A DNA stretch of 64,000 nucleotides from contig NC_135071.1 of NCBI RefSeq assembly GCF_051401765.1, positions 8,100,961 through 8,164,960 of the forward strand, in the 5' to 3' direction. The notes under the pieces were generated by a model, which had not been told where the DNA came from, searched no databases, and was given only the letters and a program-made list of their open reading frames with translations. This document shows, one piece after another, positions 1 through 12,661 of this stretch. Every line of letters begins with the position of its first letter. The stretch's first letter is position 1. The position numbers and the translations under genes are program-made. This DNA is from Calliopsis andreniformis. Its lineage: Eukaryota > Arthropoda > Insecta > Hymenoptera > Andrenidae.

Positions 1-1349
1 ACTAACATTTACCTTCCAAGTCGAATGGTTAGCGTAAAAATTAGCTTCTCGTCGGGTGGCACAAGAAAACGCTACCAAGGATGTTGGATCTGCATAATTT
101 CGAAGAAGTTTCGAATGAGCGAAAGAGAGAAGGAAGATAAAGGACGAAAAGAGAAAATAGCGGAGGGTCTAAGAAAAAACGGAAAGAAAGAACTGTATAG
201 CGATGAAGGTGAGATAGAAGAGCAAAAACACGAAGACCAAACGGTAGACGCTCAAGTAGTCTAATCCACATTCATCAGACTTATAAAACACAGACTGGTC
301 CCACCCGCTGCCATATATTTGGAGCAAAGAGGAATAAAACCTATCTCTGAGCTCAAATGAGTCGAATTGAGGATTGTTAGCTTTGTCGCTAACACAAATT
401 TATAGATACCGACAAGACGTCTGCTATTTTTTAATTACAGAACTTTAGTTTATGATTAGTATAGGTTTAGGCGGCAAGCCCTTCCCGGCGAGAGACATTG
501 GAGTCTATTAGAAAGAATTTGGAGTTTTTTGTTTCTCTTGTCCTTAATAGCAATGACCTGTCATAAACTGCGGGATTCCCGAAGGGTAAGGTAGAGTGTC
601 GGACTCAAGTACCGACAGAAATGCGGTACGCAAACGTGTCCATCTGGAAGAAATTCTCGCTGATGCCGTAATCTCGTTCATCTTTCCCAGAACGAGGGTA
701 TCAGTCTCCTCACTTAACAAAAAAGGCACGTCAATGGCGAAAGGAAGATGTCAATGGCCTCTGATCCACTGATTGGTCAGTAATTATAAATGAAACTGAG
801 CAATCACTGGGCACTGTTAATAGACAGAGTTTTGGCGGACTCAGATTCCGGAACGACAGACAGAATAACTTCTGAACTCAGTCAGACAACTTTAGAATGG
901 TCTCTTAGGACTTCACGAGCAATCAGACTCAAATATAGTATTCAGTGCTAGATAAGTCAAGATTTGTAGACGACATAATGAAATCCAACACTCAATAGCT
1001 AATGAAAGTTATAACAAAGACTTCTATATTTTCATTGACATTTGTATTAAGGAATAAAAAAGAATGATACACTGAAATGCAAGTAATACTTAAAATTGCT
1101 GTAACTTGGCGAAAGTGATTTAGGAGAAACAACATAGAGCTTGACCTGTAATCACATTTACAAAACATAGCAAACCTAGGCTTAGACCTAGACCAAGAAA
1201 GAAATTTATATTAAAGATATCTTTGTTAATATTGAGACGAATTGATCGAAAGTTGTTACAACTGTTCAAAAACTGACTTTATAGATGATTAGAACACAAT
1301 TACTTCAATATCTAACCACCATCCTCTAACCGCTTCCCAAACTGAAATA
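1..1349. other. AT-rich non-coding left edge
   Basis: I recognise no gene here. The stretch is mostly AT-rich, with a purine-rich tract near its left edge that is listed separately. A moderately GC-rich patch at about 470-720 has open frames on the minus strand, but the peptide resembles no family I know. No transposon ends, tRNA boxes or splice-flanked coding exon are apparent. Confidence 0.5.
108..264 (+). other. purine-rich, coding-like tract
   Basis: The plus strand is dominated by A and G. It reads as a lysine- and glutamate-rich peptide of about 49 residues, starting MSEREKEDKG and ending before a TAA at about 262. A peptide this charged can arise simply from an AG-rich strand. It could also be a decayed exon or a fragment of a retroelement structural protein. 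No domain, motif or splice site supports a real gene. Confidence 0.2.
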
Positions 1350-1375
1350 ATCCAGAAAATTCAAATTTTCTGGAT
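1350..1375. repeat. perfect 12-bp-stem hairpin
   Basis: ATCCAGAAAATT and AATTTTCTGGAT form a perfect 12-bp inverted repeat around a two-base spacer, and imperfect pairing continues for a few bases on each side. It could be a protein-binding palindrome or the tip of a decayed foldback repeat. No T-run follows that would suggest a polymerase III terminator. Confidence 0.7.
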
Positions 1376-1546
1376 CATTATAAATCATTACAAATATAAA
1401 TAAATCGCAATCAGATCTACGCTAACGACTACTACTTGCACGTCTTCGGGTCACCGTTTGAAGATAAGGTAAATTCCATCAAAGTTCAACCTCTAGACTC
1501 ACATTACCAAACGAATCTTTTCACTACCTAAAGCTGAGTATAAAAG

Positions 1547-1990
1547 CAGTCTTTGCGCAGAAGACTTATAGCAACCAAAGACTGTTTCACGTATCTGAAA
1601 AGCGACCTCCCCTGGCCTCGTTACGCCTTGGGCTGTGTGAGGATTCTCGAAGGACTTGGAGCCAGACTCCTTGCAGATCCTCCCAAGTCGTCCACGGTCG
1701 TTTCTTCAGCGAGCGGTCCATGTCACGTAGCAAGATACTTTGCAGACAGCAAGGCAAAGGGCGGAGTGGAATTAGCCGACTCTCATCGTGATCTCGATGG
1801 AGTGGAAACGACTCCTGGAGGAGGGACAATGATAGCGCTCTTGATATGTCCTGGTAGTCAGGTGCCACGTACGTGACATTCCTTTTTCTCGGTTAACGCT
1901 GCTAGATGAAACTCTTCGTTTCCACACTTTCGTTCCTCCCTTGCCAGTTGTCTGCTCCTTTGATGCATCGATCAACTTCCTACGCATGCA
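1547..1990. other. GC-rich islet with a small hairpin
   Basis: This CpG-containing patch stands out from the surrounding AT-rich DNA. It has overlapping open frames on both strands, the longest 107 codons on the plus strand at 1553-1876, and none looks like a known protein. At its left edge CAGTCTTTG (1547-1555) and CAAAGACTG (1576-1584) form a perfect 9-bp stem. A regulatory element is a plausible reading, by composition only. Confidence 0.35.
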
Positions 1991-3090
1991 TAATGCAGCT
2001 CCACTACCTTTGAAAGGGTTGTCGCGATAAAGGTGACTGATTTAATACTGTTTCATCGCTTAGGTCTTGCGACGAGTTGCATTTGGATTTATAGAAGCGT
2101 AGGAGTGTCGATATAATGAGAGATATTGAAAGCTCTGAATCTAAGAATCATTGTTTTATCTTAAATTTGAGTTTGAAATTAATTTAGTGTTTATAATAAA
2201 ATCATAGAGATTTTTGTAGAAGTGGTAGAAGGTTTGTAGTGTTTTAAGGCTTATACAATTTTGTTACAAACACACATATGACTATTTTATTTTATAATTG
2301 TTTGAATATGTCCCAAATATTTTACTTTTATTGCAGTCACAACACCACCGAAAACATAAATTCTTTTTATGTCTATAAGAATTTGCTCGCTCACTGTAAT
2401 TATAAACTATTTAAATGTTACAATATTTGTCATTAAATAAGTATTAACATTAAAATTTAGCAAAAGATCAAATAACTAGAAAGGCGTACAATGATGCTAA
2501 ACTGAAAAATTATGTCAATGATAAAAGAAGTTACAAATTTCGTTACAACTCGTAAGTTACCAACAATAATTGTTAACAATTTACGCAAGATAATACACGA
2601 TATTGTTATTATCAATACCTAAAGCATAAATTGTAGCTATAATTATTATTTCATCGTAAATATCAATTTATCCAATCTTGCCCTCCTTTGACAACAACCT
2701 AACCCAGACCCCACTCCTCACTCCCACTGGTCACGCCCTTACCTGACCAGTCCTCTCACTGGCCAATTCCTCAAATTTTTCAATACTCGAATCATCAATT
2801 TAAAAATTTTCAAAACTTCTTCATACATTTATTTTCATTTTCTACGTCCCAATTCTTAGAAATCTGTAGTTAAACTTTGAGTATCCTCGCCTTGGTATAG
2901 TGAGAGTTAATGAAACTTATAAAACTCGAAGTATTTTACGTGTCTATCTTAGAGTCTTTTACAATAGTTGTTTAAGACAGTTTCTCAATCTCTATGTCGA
3001 CTTTGATAGTCATCTCTATTAATATAGTACAGTTGAAGCACAAAAGCCCTGAAAAAAGTTCTTCCGATTCGATACTAGATCACGAAAGGG
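1991..3090. other. AT-rich spacer
   Basis: This is AT-rich non-coding sequence. A C-rich pyrimidine patch lies at about 2690-2770. I see no open frame of interest, no RNA gene and no transposon end. Confidence 0.5.
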
Positions 3091-3600
3091 ACGCAACTCC
3101 TAGTTCTCTACTCCATTCTACTCCGTAGAAAAAGAACTTCGTGCCGCAATAATTTCCGCAAAACGGTCGGAACTTGGGCTATTCTGCTTTCCATTAAGCG
3201 GTTACTTCCCCGAAAGTTCATCCTAGTTGCGTCAGAAAGCGAAACGCGAGTTTTTGAGAAGTGAAGGAAAGAGAGACGTCTTCTTACCCCTGGGAGGGGG
3301 TGGCAGGTGAATTTCCCGAGGCACGTGCTGTTCCTCAAGCAAATTCATGGCAGTTAAAAATGCCTCGGGTCGGAGAGCAATGGTATCATCGTTATTAGAA
3401 CAGTCGCTAAGGGGTGTCGGCTGAGTTACGGGGCAATTATGCTGTGGGGTAATACTCGTACGTCAGTCCGAAATGGTCCAACATCCCCTTCGCTCGCGAA
3501 CCATCCTCGGGGCTGGTTTTATATGGCAGACGTTCCACGCGTCCAGAATCGGCTCTCGTGAGAAAGAGACTATCGATTTCAGTGGACTCTACTAAGCGAA
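3091..3600. other. GC-rich islet
   Basis: A GC- and CpG-richer patch with a short minus-strand open frame (3108-3338) whose peptide has no recognisable domain. Composition alone suggests a conserved non-coding or regulatory element. No promoter motif can be assigned. Confidence 0.3.
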
Positions 3601-5699
3601 CGACTAGAAATCAATTTCTTAATCTTAAGAATAGTGAAATCGTTTGAATAACAAACTTAAAGTATATGCTACAATGAATGACTTCATGAGAATTTTTTAC
3701 AGAAAGATAATAATTCAAAGCATTCCTAAGATTAATTCGTAAGGATTTCAGGGTTCCTTGTTATTCGTCGAGCATTTTCGAGTATCACTCACAGATCTCT
3801 TCATTTAGCTTGAAACCTCTCCTGGCAGATTTTCAGTCTATGTACACGCCATTCTAATTATGTTTGCTTTGAAAATTCGAGCTTTGTGCTCTTTGGAGTT
3901 CCAGTCCTGAGAACAAAAATGTGAGGATGAATTTCAGTTGAATATTATGGAATTACGAATGTATTAAAAAAGTAGATGTTGTTGACAACAGAACACTGAC
4001 AATGAATTACTAATTCCGTACATCATTTTAGTAAATGAAATTTTTCTCTGAAATTGAATATTAAAATTAGCATCATAACATACTTCGCAAAAAATGGTTT
4101 TAATTAGTCAAATTGTAAGCTGAGCACGTAGAGTCCGACAGGAGGCTAATAGATCATAATATTTAGACCCACGCTGCAACAAGCCATGCATACAACAGTT
4201 GATGAATTATCCGTCCGTTTCCCGAACTTACACTTCCATTACCTGTCACGCAAACTTTTCCTCCGAACCTGCAGTATTTTTCGCCTGTCGCTCGGTATTT
4301 ATGCTTTCCCAGCATCGATCACAGACACTGTTTAAGCAAAACGGATGAGGATACGCGTCATTTTCTGCTTCGATCGAAATAGCCCCTATGAATTATTACG
4401 AGTTCGAGGAGATTGGGTCGAGACAAGGGAGAGATATTGAGTTAAAATAGAAACTCTCGTTCTGTAACTAATCGACTTTCTTCTTCCAGTAGACTCTCAT
4501 TATTTCTATGTACTCTCTTCCCTTTGTGTACTTGCCGCTCCGTGGAAAGAGATACAGGGTCAGCGGGGTAGGCCGAATGAATAAGTCATTAAGTGGTGCA
4601 GTTTCAATTTTCACTGGCTCAAAGGGCAGAGGCATCTCGTTCGTTTCGGGTTGATCGAGTCGACTGATAATAAGTCGTAGAAACAGAAACTCCATTGTGC
4701 TCCGATCCGTGGTGTTTAAAATATTAGTCACTGGAATGACATAGCATGTTATTGCGTTCTTAATTAGGCTACACGTCAGTAAAAAGTTATTGCAACTGAG
4801 GAAGAATATTTCCTTTGTATGTGTTACACTACAAATTCTCAATTTTCACGCTGAAAATAAAATAAGGAAATATATAGTAATAATGTACAATAGCATGCAT
4901 TTGAATAAAATCCTTTTATCGCCCTTAGTTGCTACGCGGGACCCCTTTCCTTTGGAATCTCGTTTTTTCTCTGTTCGCCTCGTTGCATTCTTGTTTCCTT
5001 CGATCTTGAAGCTTTGCATCTCGTAGAACTCGGACAAGCCGACCGAAATTCGCGGAAAGACTCGAAGCTTTCGAGCGGCTCCCCTAAATTACTGTGGAAT
5101 TATCTGAGGCTCGTCCTTGAAAATAATTATTGTAGCAGAGGGAAGAAGGGTCGTCTCGTCTAATGAGGGAAATGCTTCGTTTCTCCCGACGCTCAATAGA
5201 CGAACCGTGTTCTTTCGAGGAAAAGATTACGCGATTATTCTTTCCGACAGTGATCAATGGTCGATTTTCGCGGGAACGGTGGGTTCGAAGGTATTCGACA
5301 CGAATTCCTTGGCCACTCTCAATGGGTATCGATGTACTCCTTCTACAGAGCTCTTCTACAGTCTTTTATTAAGGTTGACCGGTGTGGAAATCATTTTTTA
5401 TTTCTTACTCTGAAACTGTAGTTTACTTATCCAATAAAACGACATAAATCATATTTTCATAAAATTGAGTTTATACCTTACATAAAATCTGTAAGATATA
5501 ATTTGTACTTTCAGCAAAAGAGAATTCAGCTAAAGAAACTTTTTTTCTTAAAAATGAAAGATAATAAAATGTAATTCTTAGTATTAATAAAACATTTGTA
5601 AAATTAGTCGCTCAGTGGATAGAACTGATTACGACTATGACTGAATATAATCATAATTCTAATGTTCATATGCTAAAGATTAGGGACTGATTTAAAATC

Positions 5700-5704
<5 letters not shown>
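3601..5704. other. AT-rich non-coding stretch with a GC-richer patch
   Basis: Mostly AT-rich. The GC-richer part at about 4920-5360 contains open frames on both strands, for example 5117-5413 on the plus strand, but they overlap each other and have no recognisable motif. I assign no gene here. Confidence 0.4.

Positions 5705-5748
<44 letters not shown>
5705..5748. repeat. (TA)22 microsatellite
   Basis: Twenty-two uninterrupted TA dinucleotides lie between a short T-run and AA. The tract is self-complementary and likely to vary in length between individuals. It is not bounded by recognisable transposon ends. Confidence 0.97.
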
Positions 5749-5752
<4 letters not shown>

Positions 5753-6960
5753 TGTAAGATGTCTGGTAAATAATTCGTAGGTCAGTATTCTGCTCAATTT
5801 CAACGTACCTCCCAGTACAGGGGTCGATAAATTCTTTGTGTAAAGAGACAGATAGTAGATATTTTCAGATTCTATGGGCCAAAAGTAAGATTCAGATTAT
5901 TGTATAAGTAGATACCTACTTGTTATAGAACATAAAAAATTTCTCCCTAAATCCTTTATTCAGGAAATATAGTTATATTTATAAGTGTAACCATTTGTAA
6001 TGTCTGTTTATTAATGAGATGAATAGAATTCTTTTTCTTTTAATAATATTTTAAAAATACAAATATTCAACTTTAAGTCTGCACGAAAGTAGATGGCGGA
6101 TTATAATTTGCCTACTCCTGGCTTAGAACTCCCAGAAATAGTCCATTGTTCGGTTTTGTTCATTACACCTTCAAACATAATTCAGCCGATCCTTTCAACA
6201 GAACATGTAAGTTGACCAATTTATGGTATAATACTAATACTGATTTTTTCGTAAGATCACTTGCCAGATTCAAGTATTGGATATTCAGGTCGCTTGATAC
6301 TCAGATCGCTTAGGATGTATTGCTAGGCATGTCGTATTGCATATACCTTGCTCACTGCATACGTATATCTCTGCGTCAGTTCTTTTATTGCTGTTGTTAT
6401 AACCAATGAAACTTTTATCATTTGTTTAATGAATAAATTAAATGAAATGGAAACATAAGTCCATAATATCTACAGAATGCAGGTTCAAAATTTTCAATCC
6501 ATCTCGAGAATTAAAATATATAACTGATACCGTTTTACCCCTACATAGGGGACCAAACCTCAAACTCTGTTAATGAATAAAAATATGAATATATGTCCTC
6601 ATGTGGAGTATTCTTGATATGTTAAAATGTTTCTACTTAACAAATTAGTCTTTCAACATTTAAAAACACCTCGAACACCTCATTTACTCCGTCTAGAAAA
6701 CTGTATTCATTGCTGGCACACTGAACAACACTAACAAACTTCTGTACGTTTTACTTCCTTTAGCTCAAAATTATCGAATGTTCCACGCTAGTTTCGAGTT
6801 CAACGTTTGACTACATTTACCATATCTAACAGTTCCGCTGGCAGTTGAACGGCTGCTCCAGTTTTACAAAACTTTTAAAACTGTTAGCTTCAGTGAATAG
6901 AAAGTCCGATCGCCGACTGCAAAAGTAGATCAATTCGACGACCCACATTTTATAATGTTC
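5749..6960. other. AT-rich spacer
   Basis: Non-coding AT-rich DNA. The only structure I see is a small CCCCTA/TAGGGG inverted repeat with a two-base spacer near 6538. No open frame or transposon feature is supported. Confidence 0.5.
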
Positions 6961-7700
6961 AGAATTACAAACAAAATCCTTGCTGACGAACACTCAACTT
7001 TCTTCGCTACCTAAAGGCTCTAGTGTCTATATTCTGCCAGTGAAAAGACCAATAGGGTTTCGATCTCGAACGCCCCGACGTGGAGGGCAGCAAGACCCGA
7101 CGAAGAATCTCCGAAAAGGAGGCGGTTCGGGAGAGAGGACGAAAAGTTTTTTCCCCATTCTTACCAACGGGGGCGGCATAATTATAGATTTTTAATCAAC
7201 CGATTGAAATGCAAATATCTACTGCAGAGGGTCGGTCTGCAGTGCTCTCTCGCAAGAAAGGGAGGGGAGGGGAGGGTTCGATGAGTAGAAGGTGAATGAG
7301 AAAGAGGAAGGCAAACAGAGAAAGAGAAAGGGGGAGGCATGAAATCCGTAATGCCGGTATAAACTTTCCAGGGAGAGGAACGAAATCAATACTTCAATAT
7401 CCGCAGTAGCAGCAGCCGGAGTTAACAAGGGTCTGATTGAGCCGGAGTTTGCTGCTAAGTTAGCGTGTTTCGAGCTCCACGATCCAAAGAATCGAATTTG
7501 CGCGCGTCCTTTTTTGTTTGTTTGTCGCTTACCGGATATCCCTTGGCTACAACCCCCTCTGCGTTTCTTTACGACAACGCGTTGCCCTCGTATTATCGAG
7601 TAATCGACCGCGTTTTTCTTTCCTAACTGTTTCTCCCTCGACTTTACGTCGCTGAATTCTTTGCTTTGTCCCTTGGCGCGATTAATTCAATCTACACGAT
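6961..7700. other. GC-rich islet with a polypurine core
   Basis: The islet includes a long plus-strand AG-rich stretch at about 7255-7350 that contains the G-quadruplex motif listed separately. Short open frames (6980-7195 plus, 7219-7428 minus) are products of this composition. A regulatory element is possible; nothing identifies a gene. Confidence 0.35.
7260..7276 (+). other. G-quadruplex motif
   Basis: The plus strand reads GGGAGGGGAGGGGAGGG: four runs of at least three guanines separated by single adenines. This meets the usual G3+N1-7 quadruplex rule with the shortest possible loops. It sits in a longer polypurine tract that could also form triplex DNA. Function is unknown. Confidence 0.75.
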
Positions 7701-8443
7701 CTAATTCATATTTAAGTTCAAGCAATCAATCCATTAGGTTTCTATCAGTAATGAAAAACGTGGAGCGATTTGGATTGTAATAATTTGCCACTTCCTGGCT
7801 TTATTCAGAAAAAACAATCTGTATTGCATTATCACGCAGAGTCTGTAACTAGAAACAAGTACTTTCAATCCATATAGAAATTTGTAATAAAATGTCTATT
7901 TATATCAAAACTTATTTCAAAAATTACACTACCCGAAAATTGAGTTTTACGAATTATAACCATAAGGTAGTTCGATGTAAAGTAGTATTTTGCTAATCAT
8001 ATTTTTTTTGGTTGTGTCACTTTCGAAGCAAATGTGCGATATGTGAACATATTTAAGACAATATCTCAAAGTCCTGATGATTCTTCAGTTTGATTACCCG
8101 AATATATTATTTGTACGGACAGTTTATACGAGGAAAAACATAATGTACCGAAAGGAAGAGGAATCAATTACATAACGCGCTGTGTAACGTGTTGTAGGCC
8201 GGCACGAGTCCCGAAATCAGCTTTACATTTTAATACAATGCATATTCAAACGTACCACGAAATGATTCAGCGTTTGGCCTACGTGTAGTTTCCATACCTC
8301 ATCCACGTAATCTCCAAACATTTCTAATTAACGATTTCTACCAGTCAGACTGTTGCCACCGTGCAGAATGACAAATTATGCTATGAGACGACAGGCGTTT
8401 GACGCTTTGCACGTTTACTGTTGGCACTGAATTCGTTATTTAT
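7701..8443. other. AT-rich spacer
   Basis: Non-coding and AT-rich. I see no convincing open frame, RNA gene or repeat boundary. Confidence 0.5.
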
Positions 8444-8514
8444 ACGTGTGATCATGTATTTACACATGTACACGTGGGAATACGTGTGTGCACACGAGAA
8501 AATGTAACTACGTG
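8444..8514. promoter_or_regulatory. cluster of ACGTG/E-box cores
   Basis: ACGTG cores occur at 8444, 8472, 8482 and 8510. The second is part of a canonical CACGTG E-box at 8471-8476, and an ACATGT-containing palindrome lies just upstream. Sites of this form are bound by bHLH and bHLH-PAS factors such as Clock/Cycle, Myc/Max or Hif. The clustering is what the sequence shows; use as an enhancer is inference. Confidence 0.3.
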
Positions 8515-9011
8515 GTCGGTGCATATTCATTTGGGTAACTGAAATTGATAGAATACTTCATTTAGTGATAGTAGTCTTCAGGCAGAATTCTCAAGATTTT
8601 TAGACACGAATTCTTCTCAAATTTGGCGTTGACTGCTCTTATATTAGTTCTACGTAGCTCTATCATAATCTAACGACACAGAAACTATTACTTCTACCTA
8701 CAAATTTATTTGATGCACAACGTGAATTACAATTTATGTCAACACTATTCTAGCTAGAGTAATTTCTATAAATTTAGCTTTACAGAGTGACTTTTCATGT
8801 TTTCTGTTACCTATCAAAGAATAACAATAATAAATTATACTTAAATAAGAAACATACTTTTCTACTCATCAAATCCCTCGCCACCTCATAACTGTAACCT
8901 TAAACTACTGTTATGTTAATATTGCAACTCAATGTGAAGAATACTTTATAAGACATGTTTTCGAAGTTAGTACAGGTAATAGAGTTAAGTATATAACTAG
9001 AGAAAAGTATA
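8515..9011. other. AT-rich spacer
   Basis: AT-rich sequence between the ACGTG cluster and the foldback repeat. Nothing identifiable. Confidence 0.45.
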
Positions 9012-9360
9012 ACAGGTATTAGAAATTTTAAAGAGCAATTCTACACGCTAAAATAAGACGAAGATAAAAAATGACAAAAATGCGTTTGATGCTTTCTTTC
9101 AGTGTTATTAATTACTAAGAAAACGCGTAAAGTACACGTGAAATGTGATTTAAGACTTATTCTACTACCAAAATCCACTAGCCAAGTTAGATAGCGAAGT
9201 CAGTAGAATAAATCCCAAAGTCAAATTCTACACAAATTTTAGGAACTTTTAGAACAGTTAATAACTCTAAAAGGAAACCATTTTGTTATTCTTGATTTTT
9301 GTCCTATTTTGATATGTAGAATCAGCCCTTAAAATTACTGACACCTATTGCTGAATATCC
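9012..9360. repeat. foldback (long inverted repeat) element
   Basis: Two arms, about 9012-9166 and 9202-9360, are imperfect reverse complements around a 35-nt spacer. Anchors include TTATTCTACT (ending 9166) against AGTAGAATAA (from 9202), a GTTATTAATT segment against AGTTAATAAC, and AATTTTAAAG with TTCTACA in the outer left arm against TGTAGAA and TTAAAATT in the outer right arm. The divergence shows the copy is old. It looks like a non-autonomous foldback element or MITE with no coding capacity. A related copy of the inner part lies near 61705-61930. I cannot assign a superfamily or see a convincing target-site duplication. Confidence 0.75.
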
Positions 9361-10689
9361 TGCATAATCTTTTTATAACCCCGCTGTATATTACGAACCA
9401 TGAATTTTAAAAAACACTGAACTTAACATTTCCTTTTAACTCTTAGTTCCATTCAAAATAGAATTTATCTAAAAAAAGAAGAAAAAAAAACTATTCTTCG
9501 AAACGACAAAGCAATATTTTTAGTTCTCATGTCCTTCCACTCGAATCAGAAAATAGTTATTGTGAAAGCTCGACCAGGAGCTGTGAGTTCAAATTTCGTT
9601 CATTTCGATTGATACCTAGGACGATGTAGGGCACGATGGAAAAACGGGACGTTCCACTTCCGACGGTCTCATTTAATTGTTCGTGTCGCAGTGATTTGTT
9701 TGCAGATAGGGGAACTTAATCGCGCACAAAATGTTCCTCCGCGCGTGTATAAACAGAGCGAATCCTCCTCGAGTTTACGAGCGGCCGCAATAAAGTGCTG
9801 GCAAGTAGAAAAATCAAGCAACGCGTGAGGACCGACTTGTTTGCCCATTTGCTTTCCTCTCGTTATTCAAATACGTACGTAACAATGGAAGCTTCTATAT
9901 CGACTGGGATTACGATACAGAAATACTTTTTTAACTGTGTGGCTGAATGCTTTTGAAAAGTTGAAATTGGATGTTTATTGAGTGGGGTACAAAACTAGGG
10001 GTGAGTTGAAAAGTCTGTATGCAAAGGGAAGTTCAAAAATTTGCGTCAGAATGGAGTTTACTACAGGAATAACTCTTTACAATTGAAAAATTGTAAATAG
10101 GTTTAAAAAGAAGTATTAATATTGACATTTTCAATACTTTTTATTACAGACGCAGAGTAAAAACTTGACTGTGTGTAGGAATACTGAATTTCTTGAATCC
10201 GTCGAAACTACTTTTTTTCTCTGAATGAATCTCAACCTCACAAGTTACGAAATCTACTTACACATTCTACAAATACTTACAACTTTTACTTTAAGGCAAA
10301 AATGACACAATTTTATTTTGGAAACATGAACATTTAATGTTCAAAAACTTAATTCCATATTATGGATTCGTATCACATATTCATTCATTTAAGGATAGAT
10401 ATTCCTTTAATTAACTCTGCCTATGTCCAAACATGAGAATTCATTCTCAAAAGCCTTCGATTAAAACAGACTCAACTGAACTGTTCTGAAAATGTTATAT
10501 CATTTTGCTGTACAAAAATATTTCACATCATATTATAATAAACATTGAAATTAGAATTGCCCCTCTAAGCCCTCCTCAATTCGTGGTCCAAAATATTACC
10601 TAAAAACGTGACGTTATATTAAGAAAAGTAGGAGCAAGAAAATTTAAGTCGTATTTGCATTAAATATAGAGAACCTAACCGGCCATCGG
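9361..10689. other. AT-rich non-coding stretch with a small GC-richer patch
   Basis: AT-rich apart from a GC-richer patch at about 9560-9860. No coding region, RNA gene or clear repeat is visible. Confidence 0.45.
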
Positions 10690-11190
10690 ATTATTTATTA
10701 CCCCTCCCTCGATTGTTCTCGTTTCGAAGTCTCTCAGTCGGGCGAATCAATATCGAAGATCCAGGTTGCGATTCCGCTCGCAGGAGGAGCCCGAAGATAA
10801 TAGGATTGCCGGCACACTTCCGTCAGCTTAGCATCCTTCGACCCCGAAGAATTTCCTCTCGAATCCAGCCTGATCGTATTAATACAAATGCGCAAGTTGG
10901 CGCGGCCGAGATCGGGACGTACCGAAAAGGTGCATCGGAGGATAAACGTGGCTGAGCACGAGGAAATTGCATTCCCCGCATCAATCTCTGTCGTGGTCGC
11001 TCGCCGATCAGCTCTGCCTGGTGCCGTTGGAATTTTTCAATATACCTATGCCAGCCGAGCCACCTCCCGTATTGTTTCACATAATTACGAACGAGCAAAA
11101 AGATTGCTATTGCGTCGCTGAAACCGTCGTAGTGAACTTTCCTTTCCGCCATCGACAATGGATGGTTCAGGTGGTGCACTGATTGGTGGT
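10690..11190. other. GC-rich islet
   Basis: A strongly GC- and CpG-rich islet with overlapping open frames on both strands (10713-10955, 10888-11121 and 10967-11182 plus; 10823-11179 minus). Similar-length frames on both strands are what stop-poor DNA produces. None of the peptides has a recognisable domain. A candidate conserved non-coding element. Confidence 0.35.
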
Positions 11191-12629
11191 GAGTCCAGGT
11201 TTGATTATTATATAGAAACCATTTTGAGAGAGGATTCAGAGAGGTCTGAAATTAAGCTCAAGGTTGAGACTTTCGAGAGATGAGGTTAATTTGCAGTATT
11301 GTAATATTTGAGAATTAGAAATTTAAAACCTGTAGCTGTTTCTGGGTTTTAGCTTCAATCGATATGTTCTGCAGATGGGAATTTTTCTCACGTGAGGATT
11401 TTTTGAATTCGGATCACTGAGGGTATGTTCATCTTAATTGCTATCCAAACGAAACCATTTAAATGGTGTCCTAGTTAGAAGACAACAACGTCTCGATACT
11501 AGGTTGTGAAGCGAAGTTAACATTGAACTATTTTCGACGTACGGAGAAAAAATTATTATAATTCATTATATATTTTCAATGAGAATATTATCTTGCAAGT
11601 ATAACGTGGATACGAACATAATTCTTATAAATATCTGATTCAAGAAATAAAAATACAATGTCAGTAGATCATTTAATATAATATATTTTAACTGCCAGGC
11701 CATCGACCTCATTTTAACGGCCATTACTGAAATAGCGCTTGAGTTATTCGAACACGGATTTAAACGAACATTTGATTATTCAAATAACACGTTCCGCAAT
11801 TAATTTCAATAATCTGTACATGAAACATATAGGTAATAATTGAATTCCATGAAACTTAACCCCAACTAATACCCAACGTCTTCAACTCAGACTATTTAAT
11901 TTCTCATTAAAAGAATACTACGTAATATCAGGAAAGAACTGAATTCATTTACTCAGATTTAGCTCACTAAACCACTTAACCTGCGCTTTCTCAATTTCCC
12001 ATCACATAAGTAGAAAAGAGTTACGAAGTTCTATAAAAGTACAACAAATTATGCAAATCCTATCCGAAACACTTTGCACTTGTTCTCCAGAAAATTGCAC
12101 ATTTCCTACTCGTTTAATAGCAAAATTCAAGTCATTTGGCTTTGGGAATGAAGAGCAGATGACGAAAGCTCGCGAAAGTGGTTATCTAAGAGCAGCATTC
12201 AAGAGTTCATTGGAACGAAAACGGCGTTCCTAGGGAGATGAGGTGAACGCGATCACGCGCGAAATAAAGCATGCAAATGGGTTTGCGAGATCGTCCTCAG
12301 TGAGCCAATAAAATCCGTCTGATCGATAAGTAAGATCGCCGCATAGAAATTAAAAGAACACAAAACCTCTGAATACGAGCCTGATAACGATATAATTTCG
12401 AGAAAAATACGTTTGTGTGTTATAATATATAATTTACAACATGCATGCATTAATATACACAAATTCTTTTAAAACAAGAAAATAGAACTACAACCATAGT
12501 ACGCTAATCTAAACTTACCATAAGTTCAAATAATAATAAATAAATTTTCAATAATTTTGTTACAATTAATACGTTACATTTCAGTTGCGTCTAGTCACTC
12601 TAACAATATCTAAAATATTCTAAACGATA
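11191..12629. other. AT-rich spacer
   Basis: AT-rich non-coding DNA with a minor GC-richer patch at about 12120-12330. I see no gene or transposon end. Confidence 0.45.
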
Positions 12630-12661
12630 TTATCAATACATAAGTGTATAAGTATTGATAA
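12630..12661. repeat. 10-bp-stem AT hairpin
   Basis: TTATCAATAC (12630-12639) and GTATTGATAA (12652-12661) are perfect reverse complements around a 12-nt loop. Related TATCGATAA-type sequence follows within 30 bases. Probably repeat debris or a chance AT palindrome. Confidence 0.6.

Noticed and set aside
1550..1584. Resemblance to the 5' end of U4 snRNA (TCTTTGCGCAGA followed by AACCAA)
   Set aside because: Similarity stops after about 35 bases and no other U4 element follows. Probably chance, or at most a tiny fragment.
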